Source: an uncultured Verrucomicrobiales bacterium (GTDB lineage: Bacteria > Verrucomicrobiota > Verrucomicrobiia > Verrucomicrobiales > Akkermansiaceae). From it: DNA of 64,000 nt. Each line of letters starts with the position of its first letter. Within the stretch, counting starts at the first letter, position 1. Below are positions 36,926 through 46,367 of the stretch, in pieces. The stretch is from positions 1 through 64,000 of the forward strand of contig CASICJ010000025.1 of assembly GCA_949373085.1 (NCBI GenBank). The letters are read 5' to 3'. Made by a program: the position numbers and the translations under genes. A model generated the notes under the pieces. That model did not search any database and was not told the DNA's origin. It saw only the letters and a list, made by a program, of their open reading frames with translations.

Positions 36926-37552
36926 ATGGCGCCCGCTGGGACCTCTCCTGATGCTGGGGCTGGTGATGACGAGATTTCTGATCACCAGCTTATTGAGGCA
37001 TGTCAAAAGAGAGATGCTAAAGCTTTTGAAACCTTAGTGATACGCCATCGCGGAAGGGTTTATGCAATGGTTCAAAATATGATCAAAAATGAGGCCGATG
37101 CTTGGGATTTGTCCCAAGAGGTCTTTCTGAAGGTTTGGAAGGCTCTGCCCAAGTTTGAGGCTAGAGCTAAATTTTCGACGTGGCTCTACCGTATTACCCA
37201 TAACGTCGTTTACGATTGGCTGAGGAAGCGAAAAATTGAATCAGCTGGAGAGTTGGATGATGGGATTCTTAACGAGAGTGATATTGCGGCAGGTGCCCGA
37301 ACTACGCCCACAAAAATTGCGAGGCCTGACGATGCTCTTGCGAACTCAGAACTCGGAAGGAGGATCAATAGCGCCCTTGCAACCCTAAATACAGAGCATC
37401 GCGAGACAATCCTTTTGAGAGAAGTTCAGGGACTCGATTACAAGGAAATTGCTAAAGTGATGGGATGCTCTCTCGGAACCGTCATGAGTCGCCTATACTA
37501 CGCCCGTAAAAAACTCCAAACCCTACTCTGTGATGAAAAAGGAAAAGACTGA
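36926..37552 (+). CDS. RNA polymerase sigma factor, ECF type
   Basis: About 208 aa. Region 2 is clear (RVYAMVQNMIKNEADAWDLS and FSTWLYRITHNVVYDWLRKRK), followed by an acidic linker and region 4 with a helix-turn-helix (HRETILLREVQGLDYKEIA, GTVMSRLYYARKKL). No region 1 or 3. It directs RNA polymerase to a specific regulon, usually an envelope-stress or growth response. The ATG at 36926 is preferred to the TTG one codon earlier. It overlaps the next gene by about 20 bp, the classic sigma/anti-sigma arrangement. Confidence 0.93.
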   Translation: MAPAGTSPDAGAGDDEISDHQLIEACQKRDAKAFETLVIRHRGRVYAMVQNMIKNEADAWDLSQEVFLKVWKALPKFEARAKFSTWLYRITHNVVYDWLRKRKIESAGELDDGILNESDIAAGARTTPTKIARPDDALANSELGRRINSALATLNTEHRETILLREVQGLDYKEIAKVMGCSLGTVMSRLYYARKKLQTLLCDEKGKD

Positions 37553-38129
37553 AGAACTTATCGTGAAATGGATCGATGGCCAGCTGACTTCTGAAGAAGA
37601 GGTTCAGCTAGCAGGCTTGTTTCAGGAGAATGAAAATCTTGAAGCAGAGCTTCAGGAAATGAAGTCTGTTTCGGAATCAGTCACTGAAAAAATTCCAGCA
37701 TCGGTTGATCCACCCTATTGTGATTTCTTCGGTAGTCAGCTGATGCGTAAAGTTGATCTTGAAATTCAGTCACGAACTCCCTCCAAAATAGGGGAGCGCT
37801 TGGTGAAATCGTTTCAATGGGCTTGGGCCCCGGTGGGTGCTCTTGCCTTGGTCCTTTCATTTTTTGCGGGCCACCGGATTTCCCGACCTGCTGAGGTGAC
37901 GGCAGCCCAAGAGCAAGAAGAAGGTCGCCTCATTCAATTTCTTCCAACGGTTTATTTCGCCGGAGAATCATTGGAGGCCGAAGTGATTTCTGACAGTGAT
38001 GGGGATGTCTCCGCTATTTTTGTCCATGGCCTCGCCGCTATTCGTGATGATATTGATTTTGCGACTATCACAACGGGCGCCGAGTTGCCAAAGAGCTACG
38101 CGAGGTCTGAAGCACGTCGTTTTGACTAA
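37533..38129 (+). CDS. Putative anti-sigma factor
   Basis: About 198 aa. An acidic, helical N-terminal cytoplasmic part (about 1-50, ELIVKWIDGQLTSEEEVQLA) resembles anti-sigma domains; no zinc-type HxxxCxxC motif is visible. One transmembrane helix lies at about 92-112 (WAWAPVGALALVLSFFAG), followed by an exported C-terminal domain with an acidic beta region. Placement immediately after, and overlapping, the ECF sigma gene supports the call more than the sequence does. The start at ATG 37533 is preferred over GTG 37530. Confidence 0.7.
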   Translation: MKKEKTEELIVKWIDGQLTSEEEVQLAGLFQENENLEAELQEMKSVSESVTEKIPASVDPPYCDFFGSQLMRKVDLEIQSRTPSKIGERLVKSFQWAWAPVGALALVLSFFAGHRISRPAEVTAAQEQEEGRLIQFLPTVYFAGESLEAEVISDSDGDVSAIFVHGLAAIRDDIDFATITTGAELPKSYARSEARRFD

Positions 38130-38624
38130 ATGGTTATGAAGAGTTTTCTCCTTTATCTTGCTCTCTGTTTTCTTACGCCAACTTTGTGGGCCGATGACCC
38201 TGGGATGAAGTCGATTGGTGCGATGAACGTGCAACTTTTTTTTGCAACTAATGAAGATCCTGCTGTTGCCGGAGGAATCGCGAAAGGGGTGTCGGAAACT
38301 GAACTTAAGAAGCTTAAGGCGATCGAGGGTCTCGATTTTGAGCACTATCGATTGATGGGGTGTGACATGCCAGATATCCTGAAGGGATATGAGAACTGGG
38401 CGACACCTCTCCTTCCCTCAAAAGAAATCCTGGTAAGTTTCCAACCGATTCGTAAATCCGGTGATAAGAAGTTACAAATGGTTCTCGAATACTGGCAAAG
38501 TAAGCGAAAGGTTTTTAGCGTGAACCCCATTCTCACTATAGGCAAAAGTCTTTATCTTGTGGGTCCAGAGTGGCGTAAGGGTCGCTTGATTTTAGCAGTA
38601 AAAATTGAAAAGCTAAACGAGTGA
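38130..38624 (+). CDS. Exported hypothetical protein in the sigma-factor operon
   Basis: 164 aa with a signal peptide (FLLYLALCFLTPTLWA). The mature domain is a mixed alpha/beta domain without recognised motifs; one Cys lies in RLMGCDMPDILKGYENW. It begins directly after the stop of the anti-sigma gene and its own TGA overlaps the start of the DUF1573 gene, so the three are translated as a unit. ATG 38136 is a second start option. Function unknown. Confidence 0.7.
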   Translation: MVMKSFLLYLALCFLTPTLWADDPGMKSIGAMNVQLFFATNEDPAVAGGIAKGVSETELKKLKAIEGLDFEHYRLMGCDMPDILKGYENWATPLLPSKEILVSFQPIRKSGDKKLQMVLEYWQSKRKVFSVNPILTIGKSLYLVGPEWRKGRLILAVKIEKLNE

Positions 38625-39328
38625 TGAAAGTTCTGATTCCGTTTATTGTAGTTCTAATCGGGGTGTGTGGGTCGCTTTCTGCTAAGATGGTTTTCGAGAG
38701 TAAGACGGTCAAAGTCGTCGTGGAACCCGGACAAAATTTGGCGATGGGGCTTTTCCCCTTTAAGATTGTTGGGGAGGACGAGAGAATCGTGAAGGCGGAT
38801 GCTTTTTGCACCTGTCTGACTCCACAAGTTCCACTTGGGTCTGATCGTGCGCCGAAGCTTAATTGGAAGGTCGGAGAGAAAGGAGTTATCAAAGGGCGGT
38901 TTGAGACAAAGCAGTTTTTGGGAACTGTTGAGAAGTCGATAAAGATCTTTCTCGCCAGTCGTGACGAACCGATGATTTTAAATTTTCAGGTGGTGATTCC
39001 GGAGTTGATTAAGCTCACTCCTTCTACCTTAAGGTGGAGTAAGGGAGGGGTGGCAGATGAACGGGTTGTGAGGATTACCATTAATCACGATAAGCCGATC
39101 AAAATTCTTTCTGACATGGGGAATAATGACAAAGTTTTTCCATACCAACTTAAGACGATTAAGGAAGGGTGGGAATATGAACTCCGGCTCAAACCAACGA
39201 GCACCCAAAAACCTGGAATAGGAATGATCAGCTTGCGAACTGATTCTCCATTCCCTCGCTTTAAGCGAAGGGTTCTTTACGCAGTGGTGCAGCCGAAGGT
39301 GTCTGGCAAACCTGCGACGATCAGGTGA
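38624..39328 (+). CDS. DUF1573-containing exported protein
   Basis: About 234 aa with signal peptide (IPFIVVLIGVCGSLSA). The first domain has the DUF1573 pattern: a strand-rich Ig-like fold with a Cys-Thr-Cys-x-Thr-Pro site (FCTCLTPQVP) followed by GEKGVIKGRFETKQFLGTVEKS. A second beta domain follows (about 130-225). DUF1573 proteins are common in Bacteroidetes and Verrucomicrobia envelopes, are often found beside rhodanese genes, and have no established activity. Start overlaps the previous stop (TGATG). Confidence 0.82.
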   Translation: MKVLIPFIVVLIGVCGSLSAKMVFESKTVKVVVEPGQNLAMGLFPFKIVGEDERIVKADAFCTCLTPQVPLGSDRAPKLNWKVGEKGVIKGRFETKQFLGTVEKSIKIFLASRDEPMILNFQVVIPELIKLTPSTLRWSKGGVADERVVRITINHDKPIKILSDMGNNDKVFPYQLKTIKEGWEYELRLKPTSTQKPGIGMISLRTDSPFPRFKRRVLYAVVQPKVSGKPATIR

Positions 39329-39329
39329 G

Positions 39330-39782
39330 ATGAAACGTTTAGTCGAAACCATTATTTGTGTGAGTATTCTTAGCTCACTCGGGGCTTTTATTAGTTTCCA
39401 GATTGTTGGAGAGCCGGACCGGTCGGTCGCTTGCGAGCAGGATTCTCTGCCTGAATATTTCGTTTGCCTTTCAACCGTCAGGGAATTAAATCCGGGTCAG
39501 GTTTTATGGGTCGATGCCCGCCCTCGTAAGCAATGGGAAGAGAATGGGGTGGATGGATCGATCTTGGTGAACGATCAAGAAGATTGGATCGATCTTGAAT
39601 TTAATTTTATGGGGAAGATGAACGAAGACTTTAAGCCAATTGTGGTCGTTTACTGTAATCAGTCTGGCTGCGGATCTTCTAAATATGTTGCGCGGCAATT
39701 GCGAGAGAAGCATGCCGAGGCGCTAGGGTTTCAGGTCCTTGTTCTTGAGGGTGGAATCAACGCCCTTAAGTCAGAGAACTAG
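39330..39782 (+). CDS. Rhodanese-like domain protein (membrane-anchored or exported)
   Basis: 150 aa. N-terminal hydrophobic segment (IICVSILSSLGAFISFQIVG), then a single rhodanese fold: LWVDARPRKQWEENGVDGS (substrate-binding Asp/Arg), and the active-site loop VVYCNQSGCGSSKYVARQL with the catalytic Cys of YCNQSGCG. Sulfur transfer or thiol chemistry in the envelope is inferred. It follows the DUF1573 gene immediately. The partner DoxX/MauE-type membrane gene that often accompanies these two families is absent. Confidence 0.85.
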   Translation: MKRLVETIICVSILSSLGAFISFQIVGEPDRSVACEQDSLPEYFVCLSTVRELNPGQVLWVDARPRKQWEENGVDGSILVNDQEDWIDLEFNFMGKMNEDFKPIVVVYCNQSGCGSSKYVARQLREKHAEALGFQVLVLEGGINALKSEN

Positions 39783-39954
39783 TTGATTTTATGGAGTAGG
39801 CCTTTAGATGGACTTTTAGTAATGGTTTCTCTAAACCCATTTCTGATCCTGGTCGTCAGAGTTAAGTGGCAAGGAGGGTTTTCATTCTCACAGAAATAAG
39901 TTGGGAATCATTAGCTTCGTTTACAATTGATGATGACACGCTTAGGCTTGGATC

Positions 39955-41139
39955 GTGAAAAGGTTGTTTTGGTTTGTTCTTGATTCATTGGGGATTGGCG
40001 GGGCACCAGATGCTGAAGAGTATGGAGATTGTGGGAGTGATACCTTGGGGCATATCGCCGAGTGGTTTATAAAAAATGAAGGACGGTCCTTAGATCTTCC
40101 AAATTTAAAGGGTTTGGGGCTAGGTGCTGCTTACCAGCTGGTCCATCGCCAGCAACCAATGGGATGGTCCGAGGAATGTGTTACAGGAACATTTGCAGCG
40201 GCTAGCGAGATTTCTACGGGGAAAGATACTCCCAGCGGGCATTGGGAGATGGCTGGGGTCCCGGTTAATTGGGAGTGGGCATATTATCCGGACACCCAAG
40301 AGTGTTTTCCAAGATCCTTGTTGAGTGAGATATACTCACAGAGTGGATTGGAGGGTTCGCTCGCCAATCGTCATGCTTCGGGAACTGTCGTGATTGAGAA
40401 ATTTGGGAAGAAAAGTGTGCAGACTGGGATGCCCATCTTTTACACTTCGGCAGACTCAGTTTTTCAAATTGCTGCACACGAAGATCATTTTGGTTTGGAG
40501 AGGCTATATCAAATTTGCGAGTTGGTTCGCGATCTTACTCTGGAACCTTTGGTAGGACGTGTTATTGCTCGCCCGTTTGTCGGTGAGTCAGGAGCTTTTA
40601 GGCGGACGGAAAACCGTCGTGACTTTGCGGTCCGACCTCCCAAGCCAACCGTGTTAGAATTGATTAAAGATGGAGGACATGAGGTGACCGGACTGGGGAA
40701 GATTGGAGACATTTTTGCCCATGTTGGAATGACCAAAGAGGTGAAAGCCAATGGTCACAATCAGCTTTGGAGAAAGACGCGGGAAGCGGCTGCACAAGGT
40801 GGATTGATCATGACCAACTTTGTAGATTTTGATATGCTTTACGGTCACCGGAGAGATCCACGAGGCTATGGGCTAGCACTTGAGGAGTGGGATCGTGAGT
40901 TGGGGCGTTTTCTTGAGGAAATGTCATCGAATGATGTCATTGTGATCACAGCGGATCATGGAAATGATCCCACCTGGAGTGGGACTGACCATACGCGTGA
41001 ACGGGTTCCGGTCATAATGACTGGCGGGCAGTTTTCTTGCCTAGGTAATGCGGGCCTCCGTGATTCTTTTTCGGATATCGGGGCCACAATAGGGAACTTC
41101 TTCGGCGTCGAGATGGACGAAGGAACCGTAATTGAGTAG
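39955..41139 (+). CDS. deoB: Phosphopentomutase
   Basis: 394 aa from a GTG start. Alkaline-phosphatase-superfamily enzyme that interconverts (deoxy)ribose-1-phosphate and -5-phosphate in nucleoside salvage. Visible: WFVLDSLGIGGAPDAEEYGD at the N-terminus (metal-binding Asp), DTLGHIAEW, the catalytic-Thr region STGKDTPSGHWEM, NFVDFDMLYGHRRDP, and the metal-binding ITADHGNDPT...DHTRE near the end. Two genes of the same pathway follow directly, forming a deoB-deoD-cdd operon. Confidence 0.96.
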   Translation: MKRLFWFVLDSLGIGGAPDAEEYGDCGSDTLGHIAEWFIKNEGRSLDLPNLKGLGLGAAYQLVHRQQPMGWSEECVTGTFAAASEISTGKDTPSGHWEMAGVPVNWEWAYYPDTQECFPRSLLSEIYSQSGLEGSLANRHASGTVVIEKFGKKSVQTGMPIFYTSADSVFQIAAHEDHFGLERLYQICELVRDLTLEPLVGRVIARPFVGESGAFRRTENRRDFAVRPPKPTVLELIKDGGHEVTGLGKIGDIFAHVGMTKEVKANGHNQLWRKTREAAAQGGLIMTNFVDFDMLYGHRRDPRGYGLALEEWDRELGRFLEEMSSNDVIVITADHGNDPTWSGTDHTRERVPVIMTGGQFSCLGNAGLRDSFSDIGATIGNFFGVEMDEGTVIE

Positions 41140-41148
41140 TTCTTAGCT

Positions 41149-41865
41149 ATGGCAACTCCTCACCTTGAAGCAGATCCAGATGGATTCGCAGAAACCATTC
41201 TTCTCCCGGGCGATCCTTTACGTGCAAAATTCATCGCGGATCATTTTTTGAAAGACTGTCGAAAAATTAATTCAGTGCGTAATATGTTGGCTTACACCGG
41301 GTCCTATAAAGGGGTGCCGGTGTCAGTAATGGGGACTGGGATGGGGATCCCTTCTATTTCGATTTATGCCAAGGAGTTGATCACGGAATACGGTGTCAAA
41401 AACCTCATTCGAGTCGGGAGTTGTGGGGCCGTGTCCAAAGAGGTCCAGGTTCGTGATGTCTTAATCGGGATGGGGGCCTGCACGGATAGTGGGGTGAATC
41501 GGAGCCGATTTGGGGGGCATGATTTTTCCGCAATTGCTGATTACGATTTACTGTCAGCTCACGTCGTTGCGGCAGGTGAACTAGGGGTTCCAGTGAGAGT
41601 AGGGAATCTTTTTTCAGCAGATCTTTTTTACACTCCTGATGTAGGAATGTTCGATTTAATGGAAAGCATGGGTGTTTTAGCTGTTGAGATGGAGGCTGCA
41701 GGTCTTTTTGGCGTCTGTGCGGAATTTGGTGCGAGAGGCATGGCAATCTGTACCGTTAGCGACCACGTGCGAACCGGGGAAACTACTACGAGTGAAGAGC
41801 GAGAGGTTAGTTTTACTGCGATGATGGAAGTAGCTCTCGAAGCAACCGTAAAAATCGTATTATGA
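41149..41865 (+). CDS. deoD: Purine-nucleoside phosphorylase (DeoD type)
   Basis: 238 aa, the standard length of hexameric DeoD. It cleaves purine (deoxy)nucleosides with phosphate to base and (deoxy)ribose-1-phosphate, the substrate of DeoB next door. Visible: [22 protein letters not shown] (phosphate site), [36 protein letters not shown] (nucleoside-binding Glu-Met-Glu), and TVSDH with the catalytic Asp. It starts 9 bp after deoB and overlaps cdd by 4 bp. Confidence 0.97.
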   Translation: MATPHLEADPDGFAETILLPGDPLRAKFIADHFLKDCRKINSVRNMLAYTGSYKGVPVSVMGTGMGIPSISIYAKELITEYGVKNLIRVGSCGAVSKEVQVRDVLIGMGACTDSGVNRSRFGGHDFSAIADYDLLSAHVVAAGELGVPVRVGNLFSADLFYTPDVGMFDLMESMGVLAVEMEAAGLFGVCAEFGARGMAICTVSDHVRTGETTTSEEREVSFTAMMEVALEATVKIVL

Positions 41866-42248
41866 GTGATCAACTTCTTATTGAAGAGGCAATGGCAGCT
41901 AGATCTGCTTGTTATTGTCCATATTCTTCGTTCCCGGTAAGTGCTGCTCTGCTCGCTGACTCTGGGAAAGTTTACACGGGAGTTAATGTTGAAAATGCTT
42001 CCTACGGTCTCACGATTTGTGCGGAACGAGTTGCCGTCGGTTCTGCGATCGCTGCGGGAGAGCGAGCGTTTAAAAAACTAGTCGTCGTGGTTAGAGGAGG
42101 AGGAAGTCCATGTGGGGCCTGTCGCCAAGTGCTCAATGAATTTTCACCCGAGCTATCCATCATTATGGTTGACGAGCTTGGGAAGGTTCGCTCACACACG
42201 ACTTTGACCAAACTCCTTCCTCAGGCATTTGGTCCACAGTCTCTTTGA
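41862..42248 (+). CDS. cdd: Cytidine deaminase
   Basis: 128 aa, typical of the homotetrameric enzyme that converts (deoxy)cytidine to (deoxy)uridine. Visible: [13 protein letters not shown] (substrate-binding), [17 protein letters not shown] (zinc ligand Cys and catalytic Glu) and [12 protein letters not shown] (two zinc Cys). Overlaps deoD by ATGA, so it is translationally coupled in the nucleoside salvage operon. Confidence 0.97.
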   Translation: MSDQLLIEEAMAARSACYCPYSSFPVSAALLADSGKVYTGVNVENASYGLTICAERVAVGSAIAAGERAFKKLVVVVRGGGSPCGACRQVLNEFSPELSIIMVDELGKVRSHTTLTKLLPQAFGPQSL

Positions 42249-42261
42249 CCCTTAGCGAAGG

Positions 42262-42723
42262 CTAGTGTTTTAAAAGCCGGGATAAAAATTCCTCGGGCGA
42301 GACGTGACCGCTACCGTCCGTATCAAGGCGGCTCCAAACCGCCTCAAAAATAAAATCTGGAAGGTTCCTTACTCCGGGAATTGTCAGGTATTCCTCGCGT
42401 GATATTGAATCATCCTCGCCTGCGATGGATGAAAACTTTTGGAGCCTTCTTTGCTCCATCTGCTCCCTCAGAGCAGCGCGGGCCATGGCCACTTCGTTTT
42501 CAGAAATTTTTCCATCTTGGTCTAGATCTATGGAAGTTCGCTTTTTCTCACGTAATTTTGCGCGTAGATCCCGGATAGCCTGACGCTCTTCTTCGTCAAT
42601 AAGGTCATCCGAATTTGTATCAAAATGCTTCAAAAACGCCGGGAGAGATCCATTACCAAACACCTTCTCTTTCGCGAATGCAGCTGCAGCAATCGCTATG
42701 AACAGGAGGGTGAATATTCGCAT
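42262..42723 (-). CDS. Exported EF-hand protein
   Basis: 153 aa with a signal peptide (about 1-17, IFTLLFIAIAAAAFA). Three good calcium loops: DTNSDDLIDEEE (35-46), DLDQDGKISENE (66-77) and DTDGSGHVSPEE (134-145); a fourth, around 103-111, is degenerate. Calcium binding is a safe inference; the target is unknown. Exported EF-hand proteins of this size are frequent in Verrucomicrobia and Planctomycetes. The gene ends 13 bp from the convergent cdd. Confidence 0.88.
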   Translation of the reverse strand: MRIFTLLFIAIAAAAFAKEKVFGNGSLPAFLKHFDTNSDDLIDEEERQAIRDLRAKLREKKRTSIDLDQDGKISENEVAMARAALREQMEQRRLQKFSSIAGEDDSISREEYLTIPGVRNLPDFIFEAVWSRLDTDGSGHVSPEEFLSRLLKH

Positions 42724-42793
42724 CGGATTTGGATTTAAAGAAACTTAAAATACCACTGGCCTAGCATCTTCTGGGAGTTCGTTTAACACAGTC

Positions 42794-45454
42794 TCATTCC
42801 AATAGGGAAATACTAATTCGGAAAAATTGACTATCTTTTTGTGGGAATGACAAGGTCATGTCTTTGCCAGTTCCGGTCAAGCCGGGCTCAGTAGTCCATT
42901 TTTGGAGGTCGATACTTGTTTCGACCTCATAAAAACGTTTAGGCAAAGAGGGGAAGGTCACGCGGACCATTTCCTGTTCGACATACAAGTCGGGTCGGAA
43001 AGTTGACGAACCCGAAAGTGGATTCGTTCCGGTAAGGAAGGTTTCAAAGTAGTCATCCTGGCCATCTTGGTCGCTGTCTGCGAGGGCAGGATTCGTTCCA
43101 TTTTCGATCTCCTCTTGATCTGGGATTTGATCCCCATCTTGGTCTTTGAGTGGTGTGATGATGAGGTTGTCGATGCCGATTCCTTGGGGTTCTAGGCTGG
43201 CTCCAAAACTCTGCCCAATATTGATTTCTCCGGGCGTGTGGTTGCCAGGCTGAATCGTCCATTCAAAATCTTCGGCGATCCTACCACTTCCAGTTCGGGA
43301 GATGCTCTGTTGGCCTGCAGGTGTGTTAGGGCCTTGCGCTACGCCGACCGAGCTAGAAGTCATCCCCGCAGCAATTCCATCAATAGCCGTGAAAGTTCCT
43401 TCGTAGCTAAGAAATTCACGAACCACGCCATCGATCTCAAGGACAATTCCATCTGGGCCACCGTTCTGAATTCCAGAAATTTCTTTAAAGTAAAGAGCCG
43501 GTAATCCTGGGATGTTTGATGGCCCTGGCGTGAATTCGTTTAACGAAATACTTGATCCATAACTTCGTCCATTGTTTCCGTTGTAGAGATGAACCGATGG
43601 TATTGCACCGACGAATGCTGGCCCGAAAACCACTTCAATGAACTCTCCGACGTCGCTTCCACTATTGTCGTAGTGAAATTCATTGATGAAAACATCAGAA
43701 CTAACCGAGCCATTCGGAGTTCCGGGTATGATTTTGATTTGTAATGTGAATTCATCGCCACTGGCCAAATGAAGGTTTCTAAAGTAAGCGGACTTCAATT
43801 GAGTGATCAGTGGGGAAAGTTGACCATTTTGACCTGTGGTAGATGGTCGGAATTCCAGATCTGGTATGGCAATCTGGTTGCCGTCTTTGATGAGTGACAT
43901 TTGAAGTCTGTCTTCTGAACCATTGGTGAAGCGTCTCCAGTGCTGTGCCTCAAATTCGATTTTTAGGGCCGGGATAGATTGTTCGGAATTATTGCGAAAG
44001 GTTGTTTGAAATACAGCCTCTGAAGGTGTTAGGATTCCCAAAGCGTTTTGGTAGGATCTTGCGCCGATAAGGCCGGAATTGCCATCATCAAAGCCAATCC
44101 AAGTTAGGCCTCCATCTGACCAAGCGGCAAGAGATTGGTTGCCTTCAAATCCCTCGAAATCTTCGATGATGGGGGTGGTTGGATCTGAAAAGGAATAGAA
44201 AGAAGGATCGGTGTTTCGAATTTTAACGGAGGCCACTCTCCCGACGAATCCGGCTGCTGAAGCTGTGATTTCGATGGTTTGATCGCCGTCGTTGATCTTA
44301 TCGTTTCTTGGCCGAAGGGTCGTGGTCGCTTGTGTGCTATTTACCGGTATTGTAAGGATCTTTTGTGTAATCGTGGCCTCCGAGGGGTCGTTCGATTCTA
44401 GGGAAACCTGAACAGTGCTTTTAGCTGGTTCAGCGAGGGTCACAGTTACCAAAGAAGCAGGTGAGCTTTCATCAAGAATCGACTGGGCTACGGTAAGATC
44501 GAGCTGGAGGCCTCCATCTAGTTCAAAGTCTCCGAATACCGGATAGTGATCCGAGGCTTTGTCGCTGGTTCCTCTGGGAAGGGGACTGCCTTCCTTAGGG
44601 AGGCCGGACTTGGAAGTGTCCAACGCGCTGTTATAGACTTCCGTATCGGGCGCGCGACGAGCAATCGAGTTAGATACGAGGATATAATCTAGGATGGTGT
44701 TCGACCCCCTATAAGTGTCAGTTGTGACTCCATCCTGTTGACGAAATCCTGGATTTACTAAGTCAAGGTTAGTGAAGTAATTCGTTGGATCAGCGAAGTA
44801 TTTGACATCATATTCCATATCGTTTCCAAGACGATAGCTTTGAGGAAGGCCGGAGGGTAAGCGGTCGAAAATGATGTCGTTTCCGAGAAGATTAAAATCG
44901 CCCAACACGAAGATATTATCGTCTTTGTCGAGCCCTTGCTCTTCGAGATATTTACGAATTCGTATCATCTCGACTGCTCGTCGAAATGGGTCATCTTGGT
45001 CGAAGCAACATTTCAGGTGGGCGGTTACGAGCGTGGGATCATTTTCGGTTCCTGGGACGTCAATAATGACGGCGGCTGCGGCTCGAGTCATATCATTGGC
45101 CCCAGGTGGAGAAATGATACTTTTACTCGAATTCCTACTGAACGGGAACTTGGATAAAATCACAACACGGCTGCCAGTATCAAGAGCTGTTACTGGAGCG
45201 AAAATAAATGGGTAACCCATGCTTTGCGCAAGTTCGTTTAGGGGGCCGTTGAAGTCATTGCCTGTCACCTCCTGGAGAGCTAAGACATCGGGGTTGATCC
45301 TCGCGATTACGGCCTCCAACTCGTTTCGCCCATTCGCGCCGGTATTACCGATCCCTCTGAGTATATTATAGGTGGCAATCCTTATCTCGACAGCGGAGAC
45401 CAAGGGGATACCTAGCCATAAGGTGAGGGAGATGAGGAGAAACCTAGAGAGCAT
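42794..45454 (-). CDS. Secreted multidomain endonuclease/exonuclease/phosphatase protein
   Basis: 886 aa with a signal peptide. Order: EEP-fold catalytic domain (about 22-310) with RIATYNILRG, DVLALQEVTG (metal Glu), VLGDFNLLGND and DHYPVFGDFEL; a Calx-beta-like domain (about 325-415); a jelly-roll-like region; a lamin-tail-like domain (about 590-690, VFINEFHYDNSGSDVGEFIE); TSP3-type calcium repeats DQDGDQIPDQEEIENGTNP and DSDQDGQDDYFE (about 775-815); and a C-terminal RFYEVETSIDLQKWT module common in verrucomicrobial exported proteins. Extracellular DNase or phosphodiesterase activity is inferred. Phosphate or nucleotide scavenging would fit the neighbouring nucleoside operon. Confidence 0.85.
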   Translation of the reverse strand: MLSRFLLISLTLWLGIPLVSAVEIRIATYNILRGIGNTGANGRNELEAVIARINPDVLALQEVTGNDFNGPLNELAQSMGYPFIFAPVTALDTGSRVVILSKFPFSRNSSKSIISPPGANDMTRAAAAVIIDVPGTENDPTLVTAHLKCCFDQDDPFRRAVEMIRIRKYLEEQGLDKDDNIFVLGDFNLLGNDIIFDRLPSGLPQSYRLGNDMEYDVKYFADPTNYFTNLDLVNPGFRQQDGVTTDTYRGSNTILDYILVSNSIARRAPDTEVYNSALDTSKSGLPKEGSPLPRGTSDKASDHYPVFGDFELDGGLQLDLTVAQSILDESSPASLVTVTLAEPAKSTVQVSLESNDPSEATITQKILTIPVNSTQATTTLRPRNDKINDGDQTIEITASAAGFVGRVASVKIRNTDPSFYSFSDPTTPIIEDFEGFEGNQSLAAWSDGGLTWIGFDDGNSGLIGARSYQNALGILTPSEAVFQTTFRNNSEQSIPALKIEFEAQHWRRFTNGSEDRLQMSLIKDGNQIAIPDLEFRPSTTGQNGQLSPLITQLKSAYFRNLHLASGDEFTLQIKIIPGTPNGSVSSDVFINEFHYDNSGSDVGEFIEVVFGPAFVGAIPSVHLYNGNNGRSYGSSISLNEFTPGPSNIPGLPALYFKEISGIQNGGPDGIVLEIDGVVREFLSYEGTFTAIDGIAAGMTSSSVGVAQGPNTPAGQQSISRTGSGRIAEDFEWTIQPGNHTPGEINIGQSFGASLEPQGIGIDNLIITPLKDQDGDQIPDQEEIENGTNPALADSDQDGQDDYFETFLTGTNPLSGSSTFRPDLYVEQEMVRVTFPSLPKRFYEVETSIDLQKWTTEPGLTGTGKDMTLSFPQKDSQFFRISISLLE

Positions 45455-45551
45455 TATTGAGAAAGATTGGAATTCAAAGGACTACGCTGGGCTCTAATAG
45501 GGAGAGGTTTCTATTCGAGGAAAAGGCACAGGGTATTCGTTTTTGGCTCGT

Positions 45552-46367
45552 TTAGTTTGGATCTGGCGGGAAACGGAAAAAATTGTTGACGACCTCTTCG
45601 GTCATCTTTGCCAGCTCATTAATTGAGAGGTTGCGTTCACGCGCGATGGCTTCTGCTGTGAAACGAGTAAAGCTTGGCTCACATCGCTTTCCGCGATGAG
45701 GTGTTGGAGATAAATAAGGCGAATCGGTCTCCACCATAAAAGATCTGTCAGGAACTGCCTGAACTGCCTCGACGACATTGTGGGCATTCTTAAAGGTGGC
45801 GATTCCTGTGAATGAAATAAGACCGCCCAACTCAAAGACTCGTTCCGCTAGTTCAGGTGGTCCCGGGAAACAGTGGAAGACGGCGCGGACGTGGTCGGAG
45901 TAGTCGGCGTAGATTTTGAGGGAATCGTCGAAGCTGGCGCTGCCTGATTTATCGCGAGTGTGGATGACGATGTTGAGACCGGCAGTCTTTGCGATCTCGA
46001 AATGACGGCGGAGGAAGTCGCGTTGGCGGGCGTGGTAGTCTTCGTTGGTCCAGCCGTCTGGAGCGGGATGGAAGTAGTCGAGACCGGCCTCGCCAATCGC
46101 GGCGACTTTTGGATTAGCGAGGTGGGGGGCGAGAAAGGATTCGAATTCGTCGCGTGTTTCGTGGACATCGCAAGGGTGGATGCCAATGCAGGCGGAGACA
46201 CCGGGGTGGTCGTGCGCGATCTGAAGATTGATGGCGAGATCGGACTCGTTCGTGGCGAGCGTGATCATGCGGTGAACGCCATTCTCCGTGGCGCGCGAGA
46301 TGATGTCGGGAATTTCTTCGGGTGAGAATCTCTGAGAGCCGAGGTGGCAATGCGAGTCGGTGATCAT
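45552..46367 (-). CDS. tatD: TatD family metal-dependent hydrolase
   Basis: 271 aa. TIM-barrel amidohydrolase relative with 3'->5' exonuclease/DNase activity in characterised members. Visible: DSHCHLG (HxH metal site), IGIHPCDV, AIGEAGLDYF (metal Glu), VIHTRDKSG, VFHCFPGPPEL and the final METDSPYLSPTPHRGKR block with catalytic Asp. Starts immediately after the stop of the upstream POT transporter gene, so the two are co-transcribed. Confidence 0.95.
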   Translation of the reverse strand: MITDSHCHLGSQRFSPEEIPDIISRATENGVHRMITLATNESDLAINLQIAHDHPGVSACIGIHPCDVHETRDEFESFLAPHLANPKVAAIGEAGLDYFHPAPDGWTNEDYHARQRDFLRRHFEIAKTAGLNIVIHTRDKSGSASFDDSLKIYADYSDHVRAVFHCFPGPPELAERVFELGGLISFTGIATFKNAHNVVEAVQAVPDRSFMVETDSPYLSPTPHRGKRCEPSFTRFTAEAIARERNLSINELAKMTEEVVNNFFRFPPDPN

